A stretch of DNA of 64,000 bases from NCBI RefSeq assembly GCF_026339995.1, contig NZ_JAPEPT010000004.1:496001-560000 (forward strand), in the 5' to 3' direction. The notes beneath the pieces were generated by a model. It was not told where the DNA came from. It made no database searches and saw only the letters and a program-made list of their open reading frames with translations. This stretch comes from Streptomyces sp. NBC_01481. Lineage in GTDB: Bacteria; Actinomycetota; Actinomycetes; Streptomycetales; Streptomycetaceae. The stretch's first letter is position 1. Every line of letters starts with the position of its first letter. The position numbers and the translations under genes are program-made. This document shows positions 52,856-61,986 of the stretch, in pieces.

Positions 52856-54739
52856 ATGGCGCGCGCGGTAGGTATCGACCTGGGAACGACGAACTCGGTG
52901 GTCTGCGTTCTGGAGGGCGGTGAGCCCACCGTCATCACCAACACCGAGGGCGCCCGCACGACCCCGTCGGTGGTCGGGTTCGCGAAGAGCGGCGACGTAC
53001 TGGTGGGTGAGGTCGCCAAGCGGCAGGCGGTCACCAACATCGAGCGCACCGCACGGTCGGTCAAACGACACATGGGCGACGCGGACTGGCGTTTTCCCGA
53101 CCGTGGCGACATCGACGGCAAGCGCTACACGGCGCAGGAGATCTCCGCCCGGGTACTCCAGAAACTCAAGCGCGATGCCGAGGCGTACTTGGGCGAGGAC
53201 GTGACGGACGCCGTCATCACTGTCCCGGCGTACTTCAACGACTCCCAGCGCACCGCCACCAAGGAGGCCGGAGAGATCGCGGGCCTGAAGGTGCTGCGCA
53301 TCATCAATGAGCCGACTGCGGCCGCGCTGGCCTATGGCCTGGACAAGGAGAACGACCAGACCATTTTGGTTTTCGACCTCGGCGGCGGCACCTTCGACGT
53401 GTCGCTGCTGGAGATCGGCGAAGGGGTCGTCGAGGTGAAGGCCACCAATGGCGATACGCACCTGGGCGGTGACGACTGGGATCAGCGCATCGTGGATTAT
53501 CTGGCCAAGCAGTTCAAGAACGCGTACGGCATCGACCTGTCCAAGGACAAGATGGCCACGCAACGGCTGCGTGAGGCCGCCGAGAAGGCGAAGATCGAGC
53601 TGTCGGCGGCGACCGAGACGAACATCAACCTGCCGTATCTGAGCGCGTCGGCCGAGGGGCCGCTGCACCTGGACGAGAAGCTCACACGCTCTCAGTTCCA
53701 GCAGCTCACCGAGGATCTGCTCGAGCGCTGCAAGACCCCGTTCCACAGCGCGGTGAAGGATGCGGGGATCAAGGTAAGCGACATCGACCATGTGATTCTG
53801 GTCGGCGGCTCGACCCGGATGCCCGCCGTGACCGAGCTCGTCAAGGAGCTCACCGGCGGCCAGGACGCCAACAAGGGTGTGAACCCCGACGAGGTCGTCG
53901 CCATCGGCGCTTCGCTGCAGGCGGGTGTGCTCAAGGGTGAGGTCAAGGACGTCCTGCTCCTCGACGTGACCCCGCTGTCCCTGGGTATCGAGACCAAGGG
54001 CGGCATCATGACCAAGCTGATCGAGCGCAACACCACGATCCCGACCAGGCGCTCGGAGATCTTCACGACGGCCGAGGACAACCAGCCGTCCGTGCAGATC
54101 CTGGTCTACCAGGGCGAGCGCGAGATCGCGGCGTACAACAAGAAGCTCGGGATGTTCGAGCTGACCGGTCTGCCGCCGGCCCCGCGCGGGGTCCCGCAGA
54201 TCGAGGTCGCCTTCGACATCGACGCCAACGGCATCATGCACGTGACCGCGAAGGACCTGGGCACGGGCAAGGAGCAGAAGATGACCGTCACCGGCGGCTC
54301 CTCGCTGCCGAAGGACGACATCGACCGGATGGTCCGCGAAGCGGAGCGGCACGCGGAGGAGGACCACCGCCGCCGCGAGGCCGCCGAGTCCCGCAACCAG
54401 GGCGAGCAGCTCGTCTACCAGACCGAGAAGTTCCTCAAGGACAACGAGGACAAGGTCCCCGGTGACGTCAGGACCGAGGTCGAGACCGCGCTCACCGAGC
54501 TGAAGGAGAAGCTCAAGGGCGAGGACACGGCCGAGATCCGCACGGCAACCGAGAAGGTCGCCGCGGTCAGCCAGAAGCTCGGCCAGGCGATGTACGCCAG
54601 GGCGCAGGCCGAAGGCGCCCCCGCCTCCGGCACCCCCGCCGGCGAGCAGGCCAAGGCCCAGGAGCAGAACAAGGCTGAGGACGAGGTCGTCGACGCCGAG
54701 ATCGTCGACGACGACAAGCAGGAGGGGAGCGCGGGATGA
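52856..54739 (+). CDS. dnaK: Hsp70 chaperone DnaK, standalone copy
   Basis: Hsp70 of 627 residues: phosphate 1 motif GIDLGTTNSVVCVLEGG, INEPTAAALAYGL, phosphate 2 FDLGGGTFDVSLLEIG, adenosine motif ILVGGSTRMPAV, interdomain linker VLLLDVTPLSLG, and a C-terminus ending in the acidic DAEIVDDDKQ region. ATG after GGTGAGGAGAAGG. No grpE, dnaJ or hspR follows; a hairpin terminates it at once. In Streptomyces the heat-shock dnaK operon is dnaK-grpE-dnaJ-hspR, so this is likely a second, separately regulated DnaK with borrowed co-chaperones (inference). Confidence 0.95.
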   Translation: MARAVGIDLGTTNSVVCVLEGGEPTVITNTEGARTTPSVVGFAKSGDVLVGEVAKRQAVTNIERTARSVKRHMGDADWRFPDRGDIDGKRYTAQEISARVLQKLKRDAEAYLGEDVTDAVITVPAYFNDSQRTATKEAGEIAGLKVLRIINEPTAAALAYGLDKENDQTILVFDLGGGTFDVSLLEIGEGVVEVKATNGDTHLGGDDWDQRIVDYLAKQFKNAYGIDLSKDKMATQRLREAAEKAKIELSAATETNINLPYLSASAEGPLHLDEKLTRSQFQQLTEDLLERCKTPFHSAVKDAGIKVSDIDHVILVGGSTRMPAVTELVKELTGGQDANKGVNPDEVVAIGASLQAGVLKGEVKDVLLLDVTPLSLGIETKGGIMTKLIERNTTIPTRRSEIFTTAEDNQPSVQILVYQGEREIAAYNKKLGMFELTGLPPAPRGVPQIEVAFDIDANGIMHVTAKDLGTGKEQKMTVTGGSSLPKDDIDRMVREAERHAEEDHRRREAAESRNQGEQLVYQTEKFLKDNEDKVPGDVRTEVETALTELKEKLKGEDTAEIRTATEKVAAVSQKLGQAMYARAQAEGAPASGTPAGEQAKAQEQNKAEDEVVDAEIVDDDKQEGSAG

Positions 54740-54784
54740 ACCGCCCGGATGACGTTCATGGCTTCCCCGGCCCGCAGCGACATC

Positions 54785-54822
54785 GGCGACCACCTCCTGC
54801 GCCCGCGCAGGAGGTGGTCGCC
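54785..54822. terminator. 18 bp perfect hairpin between convergent genes
   Basis: GGCGACCACCTCCTGCGC and its exact complement around CC, midway between the dnaK stop (+) and the FAD oxidoreductase stop (-). It can act in both directions. Confidence 0.85.
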
Positions 54823-54837
54823 GAACCGCGGTCCGAC

Positions 54838-56289
54838 TCAGCGGTTCTCCGCGACCGGCGTGGCGCCCGAATCGCGGTCGCCGGGTTCCAGCGCCGCGAG
54901 TTCCTCGTTGGTGAGGGGCGGCTTCTCCAGTTGCGGTCTGCGGGGACCGCGCAGGGCCGAGAGGATCACACCGGGGCGGACCAGGCGCTCGACACCGGCC
55001 TGTAGCGTCATGACGTCGCTGAGCGCCTTGGCCATGTAGAAGGAGCCGGTGGCCGTCTCGATGAGCCGGTTGACGTAGCGGCTCAGGAGCCGGTCGACTG
55101 CGTTGGGGGTTTTGCCGCGCGAGTCCGGGAAGTAGATGTCCTGTCCGGTGGCGAGGGTCCACGCCGCACTCGTGGGCCGTGAGATGGCGCGCTGGGCCCG
55201 GCCGGCCAGGCCCGGGGCGGAGATTCCTGTCCGCCGGAGCTCGGCGCGCAGTGCGAGGGCGCCCAGCGCGGCGACGGACATGCCGTGCCCGTAGACGGGG
55301 TTGAGGGCGGCGACCGCGTCGCCGATCGCCACGTAGCCTTCGGGGGCCTTCTTGAGCTTCTCGAAGAGGCGGCGCCGGTTGATGGTGCTGCGCGTCACGA
55401 CGATGTCGCTCAGGGGCTCGGTCCGGGAGAGGATGTCACCCACCAGGGGATGCCGGACGCCACGGGCGAAGTCGAGGTAGGCGGAGTCGTCGTCGGTGGG
55501 CTCACCGCCGCGGGTGCCTGAGAGGCTCACCAGCCATCGCTGGTCTTCGATCGGGATGATCGTGGCGACCTGTCCCGGCTGGGGGAGTCGGGCATCGGCC
55601 TGGATATTGACGACCGGGAATGCCTCGGTGCCCTTCGGGGCCCGGTAGACCCGGCTCGCGTACACCACGCCCGCGTCGATGGTGAGCTCGCGTACGGGGC
55701 CGACCCCGAGGTCCTTCAGCCAGTGCGGACCGCGGGAGGAGCGGCCGCTGGCGTCGACGACGAGGTCGGCGTCCAGGGCCTGCTCGGATCCGTCCGCCGG
55801 CCGGACGCGGACTCCGTCAACGCGCCCCGCACTGCCGGTCAGGCCGAGCAGTTCGGCCTGGGACAGTACCCGGATGCGCTTGTCGCGCAGGACCCGGTCG
55901 CGTATCGCCCAGTCCAGGAGGTCTCGGCTGCAGGCGATGAGATAGTGCGATTCGGGCCAGCGCCGGTACCAGCCCTCCGGCGACAGGGACACCATGTCGG
56001 TGGGCAGGGCTATGCGCCGGGCGCCTGCGGCGCGCAGCTGGGCCATCACGCCCGGGACGAGGGTCTCGATGGCGTCGGCTCCACCGGACCACAGCATGTG
56101 GGCGTGGCGTGCCTGGGGGAGACCCTTTCGCGGGGCGGGCCGACTGGGCAGCAGGTCGCGTTCCACGACGGTGACTTCGTCGACGTGGGAACTGCAGGCC
56201 ACGGCGGCGAGCATGCCGCCGAGCCCTCCTCCGATCACCACGGCCCGGCGGGGGGCGCCGGCCCGGCGGGGTCTGGAAGGTTCGCTCAT
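54838..56289 (-). CDS. FAD-dependent oxidoreductase/monooxygenase
   Basis: Flavoprotein of 483 residues. FAD motif VVIGGGLGGMLAAVA, then VVERDLLPSRPAPRKGLPQ (the ERD...P...RKG..Q..H pattern of a Streptomyces FAD-monooxygenase group), DLVVDASGRSSRGPHWL (DG-like motif) and a late VAIGDAVAALNPVYGHGMS. It resembles geranylgeranyl-reductase/tryptophan-halogenase-like folds, but the halogenase WxWxIP motif is not seen. Its ATG overlaps the stop of the MAB_1171c-type gene (ATGA), making it last in a three-gene unit. Substrate unknown, possibly a membrane lipid or quinone given its partners (inference). Confidence 0.82.
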   Translation of the reverse strand: MSEPSRPRRAGAPRRAVVIGGGLGGMLAAVACSSHVDEVTVVERDLLPSRPAPRKGLPQARHAHMLWSGGADAIETLVPGVMAQLRAAGARRIALPTDMVSLSPEGWYRRWPESHYLIACSRDLLDWAIRDRVLRDKRIRVLSQAELLGLTGSAGRVDGVRVRPADGSEQALDADLVVDASGRSSRGPHWLKDLGVGPVRELTIDAGVVYASRVYRAPKGTEAFPVVNIQADARLPQPGQVATIIPIEDQRWLVSLSGTRGGEPTDDDSAYLDFARGVRHPLVGDILSRTEPLSDIVVTRSTINRRRLFEKLKKAPEGYVAIGDAVAALNPVYGHGMSVAALGALALRAELRRTGISAPGLAGRAQRAISRPTSAAWTLATGQDIYFPDSRGKTPNAVDRLLSRYVNRLIETATGSFYMAKALSDVMTLQAGVERLVRPGVILSALRGPRRPQLEKPPLTNEELAALEPGDRDSGATPVAENR

Positions 56290-57470
56290 GGGGTGCTGCT
56301 CTCAGTCAGGGCCGCGCGGCGGCACGCTTCGTGGACGAGTGGCGAGCGGCGCACGGCATGGGACATCTGCACGAGATCGTCCGCTGTCCTGGACGGCTGC
56401 CGGGCACTCTCGGGCGTGGCGAGGTTGTTCCGGCCCGGGTTCGCTGCCTGTGCCGTGCTGGCCGCCGCGATCATGGCGGCGTCCGCCAGCCTCTGTGCAT
56501 GATCGTCTGTCTGTCCTTGCGCCAGCGCTGCCGCGTACGTGTCGGTGTGGATGCTGTGGTCGAAGTAGGGCGTCAGGGCGAGAATCCGGTCGTGGATGGC
56601 GGCCTCGCGTTTCATGAGGCGCAGGTCCAGCGACGCCCATCGCCCGATGGTCACGCTTGCCGACATGGAGCTGGCCGCGCTGTTCAGCGCGCGGGCCAGG
56701 TACCCCAGCCGCCGGTAGCGCACGGCGGTGCTCCAGCCGACGCTGATCCGGTGACCGATGAGGGGGAAAACGAAGCCGGTGCCGATCAGGAGTGCGGACA
56801 CCTGCGCCAGGGGCGGGGCGACGTAGGTGCTGAGCCCGTCCCAGTCGCGGCCTGCCCAGCGGGCTCCCATGGCGGCGAACTTGACGCCGTCGAAGCCGAG
56901 GTTGAGCAGATAGCCGAAGACGATCAGCCTCAGTCCGTACCGCAGCATGCGCCCGACGCGCCGTGACCACCGCCAGCACAGGACCGTCATGACGACGGCC
57001 GCGACCGTGTGGGCCAGCAGATACAGGACGATCATCTCGCGGATGAACGGCGTGTTGGCGTAGTACGTGTCCAGGTCCCGCAGCCGTTCCACCGGCGCGT
57101 CCCCGAGCGCGAACAGGACGATCAGTGCCACGACCACGAGGCTGTAGGCCGCAATGCTGAGGCGGGAGGTGCGTCGGGTCTGCTCGGGAGGCCCGCCCCG
57201 CCAGTTGATGACGAGGACCAGGCAGGCGCCGCTGAACGCGGTCAGGATGCAGTAGACCAGCGGTGCGGAGAAGTTCGGTATCCCGGTGATGCGGTTCACG
57301 GCCGCGATCGTGGACGGTGCGGCGAAGAGAAAGACGAAGCTGGCGACCAGGAGCAGGCCGGACACCGAGCGCAAGAGTGTGTCGTCGGGGTTCCGGCGCA
57401 GGGCGGGCAGCTTCAGGAGAAAAGCCGTGAGCATCACCGCGCCCGGTATGTAGAAGCTCAAGCCCTCCAT
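56286..57470 (-). CDS. MAB_1171c-type (DUF6545-like) membrane protein, copy 2
   Basis: Polytopic protein of 394 residues with seven or eight N-terminal helices and a soluble C-terminal domain from about residue 250. Conserved blocks shared with the upstream paralogue: VNRITGIPNFSAPLVY, INWRGGPPEQTRR, FALGDAPVERLRDLDT, FIREMIVLYLLAHTVAAVV and KREAAIHDRILALTPYFD. Annotated in databases as putative transporter MAB_1171c family (from memory); activity unproven. GGAGGAGG lies 11 bases before the ATG. Coupled to the FAD oxidoreductase downstream. Confidence 0.78.
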   Translation of the reverse strand: MEGLSFYIPGAVMLTAFLLKLPALRRNPDDTLLRSVSGLLLVASFVFLFAAPSTIAAVNRITGIPNFSAPLVYCILTAFSGACLVLVINWRGGPPEQTRRTSRLSIAAYSLVVVALIVLFALGDAPVERLRDLDTYYANTPFIREMIVLYLLAHTVAAVVMTVLCWRWSRRVGRMLRYGLRLIVFGYLLNLGFDGVKFAAMGARWAGRDWDGLSTYVAPPLAQVSALLIGTGFVFPLIGHRISVGWSTAVRYRRLGYLARALNSAASSMSASVTIGRWASLDLRLMKREAAIHDRILALTPYFDHSIHTDTYAAALAQGQTDDHAQRLADAAMIAAASTAQAANPGRNNLATPESARQPSRTADDLVQMSHAVRRSPLVHEACRRAALTESSTP

Positions 57471-57689
57471 GGTCGGCCGACCTCCTCCGCGAATCGTAGG
57501 TGATGAGACGAACTGCCCTGTCCTGCTTGGCCGGTGGGGCGTTGCCTGAATGGTGCCAGGGCTACTGGCCGGACCACACTCGTCGTGACTGTCCTCACGA
57601 CGCCGCCCGGCGCTGCGCGTTCAGTAAGACGAGGCCTGTCGGCATCGGAAATCGCGGTCCGCCGGCGCGGGGCGCGCCCTTGGGCCGTC

Positions 57690-58889
57690 TCATACGGACA
57701 GACCTTCGGGACTGGCTGCCGGCCGACGGGCAGCGGCTACGACGGGCGACGTCGCGAAGGCACGCGACACCCGAGCCAGATGCCGGCGGCCCGAGCCGAT
57801 CGCCGCGCTCAGGCCAGCCCCGGAAGCCTCCGACGCAGTCTCATATGGGTGCGGCTCCTGGCGGAGACCGGCGTGCAGGGTGACGGCCACCATCGCGGCC
57901 ACGGCGATGACCTCTGCGTCCTCGGCGGACTTGCCTCGCTCCAGCGCTGCGTCGTAGGCCCTGACGCGTGCCGTGGTGTCGAAGTACGGGGCCAGGACGA
58001 GCAGCATGTCGTAGATCGCCGCCTCTCGGTGCGTCACGCGCAGATCCAGCGACGACCAGCGGGACAGCCGCAGAGGCACGGTGGAGCCGCTTGATGTGGC
58101 CCGCAGCTCGCGCCAGAGAGGCCCGAGCCATCGGTAGGCACGCCAGGCGTCCCAGGTCTCCGACAGTCGGGGCGCCATGAGCGGAAGCAGGAAGCCCACA
58201 GTGGTCAGCAATGCCCCGGTGGAAGCCACCGGTGGCGCGATGTTTGTGCTCCAGACGTCCAGATTGTTTCCGGTCCACCGGGCAATGACCGCTATGAACT
58301 TGGCGATGCCGAAGCCGAGGTTGAGCAGGAACCCGACCACCAGAACCACCAGGCCCGCCCTCAGCCACCGGGTTACCTTGCGCGACCAGCGCCAGCACAG
58401 TGCCGTCACCATGACAGCGGCCACCGTGTGACCGGCCAGGTAGACCAGGATCATTTCGCGGATGTAGGGCGTCGTGGCGTAGTGCGTGTCGAGGTCCCGC
58501 AGTCGCTCCTCGGGAGCGTCTCCCAGCGCGAACAGGACGAACAGAGCCACGATGACAACGCTGTAGCCGGCGATCCAGACGCGAACGGTGCGACGGATTC
58601 TTTCCGTAGGGCCGCCGCGCCAGTTCACCAGCAGTACCAGAGAGGCACAGCTGAAGGCGCACAAGATGGCGTAGACCAACGGCGCGGAGACGTTGGGGAT
58701 GCCAATGACGCGGTTGACGACCGTGATCGTGGGCGGCGCGGCGAAGAAGAACCCCGCGCCGGCCATCAGGATCAGTGCGCACACCGAGCGCACAAGGGGA
58801 TTGCGCCACCCGTGCCACAGCGCAGGCACCTTGGCGGCGAACGCGATGCCCAGAGCTGCAGCGGGATAGTAGTAGTCCGTCCCGTTCAT
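57690..58889 (-). CDS. MAB_1171c-type (DUF6545-like) membrane protein, copy 1
   Basis: Tandem paralogue of the downstream gene, 399 residues with the same plan: seven or eight helices, INWRGGP-like VNWRGGPTERIRR, FALGDAPEERLRDLDTHYA, PYIREMILVYLAGHTVAAV, and cytoplasmic HREAAIYDMLLVLAPYFD. Such genes often lie beside XRE or ImmA/IrrE-type genes in actinomycetes; none is present here. The 219 bp before copy 2 contains only a weak 8 bp hairpin at 57581-57602, so co-transcription is likely. Function unknown. Confidence 0.78.
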   Translation of the reverse strand: MNGTDYYYPAAALGIAFAAKVPALWHGWRNPLVRSVCALILMAGAGFFFAAPPTITVVNRVIGIPNVSAPLVYAILCAFSCASLVLLVNWRGGPTERIRRTVRVWIAGYSVVIVALFVLFALGDAPEERLRDLDTHYATTPYIREMILVYLAGHTVAAVMVTALCWRWSRKVTRWLRAGLVVLVVGFLLNLGFGIAKFIAVIARWTGNNLDVWSTNIAPPVASTGALLTTVGFLLPLMAPRLSETWDAWRAYRWLGPLWRELRATSSGSTVPLRLSRWSSLDLRVTHREAAIYDMLLVLAPYFDTTARVRAYDAALERGKSAEDAEVIAVAAMVAVTLHAGLRQEPHPYETASEASGAGLSAAIGSGRRHLARVSRAFATSPVVAAARRPAASPEGLSV

Positions 58890-59444
58890 GCCTCAGCCCC
58901 GGAGCTCGCGGCGCCCCGGGGAAGCTTGAATCCGCCCCCTCTGCTCACCGGTCTCCCCGTCCATAGCCGTCGTCAACGATGCAGCCTCCAACCGGAGTCC
59001 ACGTCCTGCAATGGCGCCCTGCACGCGGCCCGGAAGAAAGACGGATCGTCGCCCGGCGGCGCCGTTTCCTTTGCTTCTGGCCTACTTGACGTTGCCGAGC
59101 ACGATGATCTCTCACGTGTCACCTTCCGACAAACATCATCTTGGGACGATGCAAGAGCCTGAGGGGGTTCGTATGCGGATAGGGGTGAGATGGAGGGACA
59201 TATGCGCGTCGACGGGAGTCCGGCGCTCAGACGCTCACCATCGAAGCCGGGCCCCCGATCGCACCGGAACCTCGTGCACCGTTTTTGCAGGACGGCGGAT
59301 TCGCGGCCAATCACCCTTCCTGCAAGGGCACTTGTGTGATCGAACTCTTCCCATGCGGGGCCGATTTCTGACATCTTGCGTTCACCACTTCCCACACTCG
59401 GCCCGGTAGGCGCCACCAGCGCCACCGGGCTCTCGGAGGATGCC
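58890..59444. other. 555 bp gap upstream of the protease gene, no gene called
   Basis: This stretch separates copy 1 of the MAB_1171c pair from the protease and should hold both promoters. Third-position bias is weak in all frames. One plus-strand frame ends in PSCKGTCVIELFPCGADF (stop near 59371) but has no start codon; a good SD and ATG (GGAGGGACATATG near 59194) lie in a different frame. I call nothing here. Confidence 0.5.
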
Positions 59445-61232
59445 TTGCATACCCTCATATCCAGCCGACTGAGACGCTCGGTCGTGGCCGCTGCCGCCCT
59501 TGGAGCGGCCGTCGTGTTCGCGACTCCCCTCGGGGCGGCGCACGCCGCCCCGATCGCGTCCGAGACCTCAGCGACCTCCGTAACGTCCCCCGCCGCGTGG
59601 GCCGCAGGTACCCGCGCCTACCTGGTCATCACTGCGCCGGGCGACAGCTCGGCCGTACGGACGGCCATCACGAGCAACGGCGGCACGGTCTTCGCGAACT
59701 ACGAGGCGATCGGCGTGATCGTCGCGCACTCGAGCTCCTCGGCCTTCGCCGGCACCATGCGCGGCGTCAGCGGCGTCCAGATGGTGGGCGCCACCCGGAC
59801 CTCGGACGTACCGGCCGATGCGTACAACCCCGCGTTGCCCGCGACTCCCACGCAGGCCACGACCACCCTCACCGAGTCCAACCGCTGGGACATGACCCAG
59901 ATCAAGGCCGACAAGGCCTGGGCCGTCACCACGGGCTCCTCGGCCGTCAAGGTCGGCGTCCTCGACACCGGCGTCGACGACCTTCACCAGGACATCGCGC
60001 CGAACTTCGACGCCGCCGACTCCGTCTCCTGCGCGTACGGCAAGGCGGACACCCGCACCGGCGCCTGGCGACCCTTCGGCGATCACGGCACGCATGTGGC
60101 AGGCACGATCGCGGCCGCCAAGAACGGCAAGGGCGTCATCGGCGTCGCGCCGAGCGTGAAGATCTCCTCGGTCCGGATCGCCGAACCGAACACCAGCATG
60201 TTCTTCGCCGAGAACACCGTCTGCGGGTTCATGTGGGCCGGTGACCACGGCTTCAAGGTCACCAACAACAGCTATTACACCGACCCGTGGATGTTCAACT
60301 GCCCGGACAACGCCGACCAGGCGGCCATCATCGAGGGCGTCAAGCGGGCGCAGGAGTACGCGGAAAACAAGGGCTCGCTGCAGATCGCGGCCGCGGGCAA
60401 CTCCAACTACGACCTGGCCAACAAGCGGACCGACACCTCGAGCCCGAACGACTCCACCCCGGTCACCCGCACCATCACCAACGCCTGCATCGACATCCCC
60501 ACCGAACTGCCGGGCGTGGTGACCGTCGCGGCGATGGGCAACGGCAACGTCAAGGCCTCGTACTCCAACTTCGGCCGGAACATCATCGACGTCGCGGCCC
60601 CGGGCGGCGACGGCGCATCCGGTGTCTACTCGACGCTGCCCGGCGGCAAGTACGGCACCATGAACGGCACTTCGATGGCCTCCCCGCACGTCGCGGGTGT
60701 GGCGGCGCTGCTGGCGAGCACCGACCCTGCCGCCACGCCGGCCGACCTGCGGGCCAGGCTGTCGTCCCAAGCCACCGACACTGCCTGCCCCTCCGACAGC
60801 CGTTGCACGGGCACGACCGCCGTCAACAGCTTCTTCGGCGAGGGCCAGGTCGACGCGCTCAAGGCCGTCGGCGGCACCCCGCCGCCCGGCGCGTACTTCG
60901 AGAACACCGCCGATGTCGCCATCGCCGACAACAGCACGGTGGAGTCCCCGGTCACCGTGACCGGCGTCAGCGGCAATGCACCGGCCACGCTCAAGGTGGG
61001 CGTGGACATCAAGCACACCTACCGGGGCGACCTCGTGCTGTCCCTGGTGGCCCCGGACGGCACGGTCTACACCCTCGAGGACTTCCCGAACAACGACGGC
61101 ACCGACAACGTCGCCAAGACGTACGCGGTGAACGCCTCTTCGGAAGTGGCGGCGGGAACGTGGAAGCTGCGCGTCAGTGACGTGGCTTCCCAGGACATCG
61201 GCAAGATCGACGCCTGGAACCTGACCTTCTAG
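59445..61232 (+). CDS. Secreted S8 subtilase with C-terminal P-domain
   Basis: Extracellular serine protease of 595 residues. A TTG start with CGGAGGA at 5 bases gives a Sec signal (LRRSVVAAAALGAAVVFATP ending at AHA). An inhibitor-like propeptide follows to about residue 140, then the S8 domain with Asp174 (GVLDTGVDD), His214 (DHGTHVAGTIAA), oxyanion Asn in AAAGNSNYD and Ser410 (NGTSMASPHVAG). A proprotein-convertase P-domain takes the last 110 residues (HTYRGDLVLSLVAPDGT, GTWKLRVSDVASQDIG). P-domains stabilise or target such enzymes. It is monocistronic with its own terminator. Confidence 0.93.
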   Translation: MHTLISSRLRRSVVAAAALGAAVVFATPLGAAHAAPIASETSATSVTSPAAWAAGTRAYLVITAPGDSSAVRTAITSNGGTVFANYEAIGVIVAHSSSSAFAGTMRGVSGVQMVGATRTSDVPADAYNPALPATPTQATTTLTESNRWDMTQIKADKAWAVTTGSSAVKVGVLDTGVDDLHQDIAPNFDAADSVSCAYGKADTRTGAWRPFGDHGTHVAGTIAAAKNGKGVIGVAPSVKISSVRIAEPNTSMFFAENTVCGFMWAGDHGFKVTNNSYYTDPWMFNCPDNADQAAIIEGVKRAQEYAENKGSLQIAAAGNSNYDLANKRTDTSSPNDSTPVTRTITNACIDIPTELPGVVTVAAMGNGNVKASYSNFGRNIIDVAAPGGDGASGVYSTLPGGKYGTMNGTSMASPHVAGVAALLASTDPAATPADLRARLSSQATDTACPSDSRCTGTTAVNSFFGEGQVDALKAVGGTPPPGAYFENTADVAIADNSTVESPVTVTGVSGNAPATLKVGVDIKHTYRGDLVLSLVAPDGTVYTLEDFPNNDGTDNVAKTYAVNASSEVAAGTWKLRVSDVASQDIGKIDAWNLTF

Positions 61233-61250
61233 GGGCACACGCGCGTCACA

Positions 61251-61289
61251 GGGTCCCGGGTGGAACTGTTCGAGGTTCCCCCGGGACCC
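61251..61289 (+). terminator. Terminator hairpin after the protease gene
   Basis: GGGTCCCGGG-T-GGAAC pairs with GTTCC-CCCGGGACCC around an 8 nt loop: a 15 bp stem with one bulged T, 18 bp after the stop. Confidence 0.8.
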
Positions 61290-61341
61290 GGTTCCGACCG
61301 CCGGCGACTCCATGGTCGTCAGGCTTGCCGCTGGGCAGAAC

Positions 61342-61860
61342 CTAGGGTTCGGAAGTCCAGTACTGCCCGGGACTGGTCCCGCCGTCATCGGTCGGCGAGT
61401 CCGTGAACACGGCCAGACCGAAGCCGATCGCGGCGAAGAAGAGGCCCATGGACGTGAAGACGACCAGCACCCCGACGGCGAGGCACGAGGCGACTCCCAG
61501 CCCGGGCGACGCCCCGGCAGGCACCGCCCGCTCGGGGCGCTGCGGCAGATACCGCACGGGCACGATGTTCCCTGCTGCATAAGGCTGCTGCGAGGCGATC
61601 TCGGCCCGCACATCCCGCCCGTCCGACGTCCGGAACCCGAGGATCAGACGCCGCTGGCTGTGCCTGTGCCCGTCCGACGAACGGCGGTGCACAACGAACG
61701 TGTCCAGACACTGAGCCTCGGCCACCAGCCCTTCGCTCAGGGTCCGCTTGTACTCCGCAGCCCGTCGCACCATCCAGACGAGCATTCCGATCCCGAGGGC
61801 GGCAAACAGCAGCCCGAGCGTCCCGAATACAAGCCCGGAAGCCCCATCCTCAGCAGACAT
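61342..61860 (-). CDS. DUF3592-type membrane protein
   Basis: Small membrane protein of 172 residues with an N-terminal helix (FGTLGLLFAALGIGMLVWMV), a central beta-rich domain including RRLILGFRTSDGRDV and GNIVPVRYLPQRPERA, and C-terminal helices. The VPVRYLPxxP motif is typical of DUF3592. Function unknown. TAGGAGGA lies 7 bases ahead of the ATG. Confidence 0.75.
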   Translation of the reverse strand: MSAEDGASGLVFGTLGLLFAALGIGMLVWMVRRAAEYKRTLSEGLVAEAQCLDTFVVHRRSSDGHRHSQRRLILGFRTSDGRDVRAEIASQQPYAAGNIVPVRYLPQRPERAVPAGASPGLGVASCLAVGVLVVFTSMGLFFAAIGFGLAVFTDSPTDDGGTSPGQYWTSEP

Positions 61861-61986
61861 CTCGCATCCTCCTACTGACAGGCCGGCCCCGCAAACCCTG
61901 CACGCCGGGCCGACGACGCCTGTGAAGATGGAAAGCGGGGGAGCGGCGGTTCCCATTGCGGGTACTCACAAGCCATGATCTGCGGT

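Noticed and set aside
52277..55162. 961-codon minus-strand open frame across the opp-dnaK region
   Set aside because: Antisense to dnaK; repetitive Leu/Gly/Arg-rich translation typical of high-GC shadow frames.
57581..57602. 8 bp inverted repeat between the two MAB_1171c-type genes
   Set aside because: Too short to call a terminator in a 70% GC genome; kept only as a remark.
58890..59409. 132-codon plus-strand frame beginning at 59011
   Set aside because: Weak third-position bias, no SD and no recognisable motif.
59568..61613. 681-codon minus-strand frame over the protease
   Set aside because: Antisense shadow of the subtilase gene; no motif, and it crosses the terminator hairpin.
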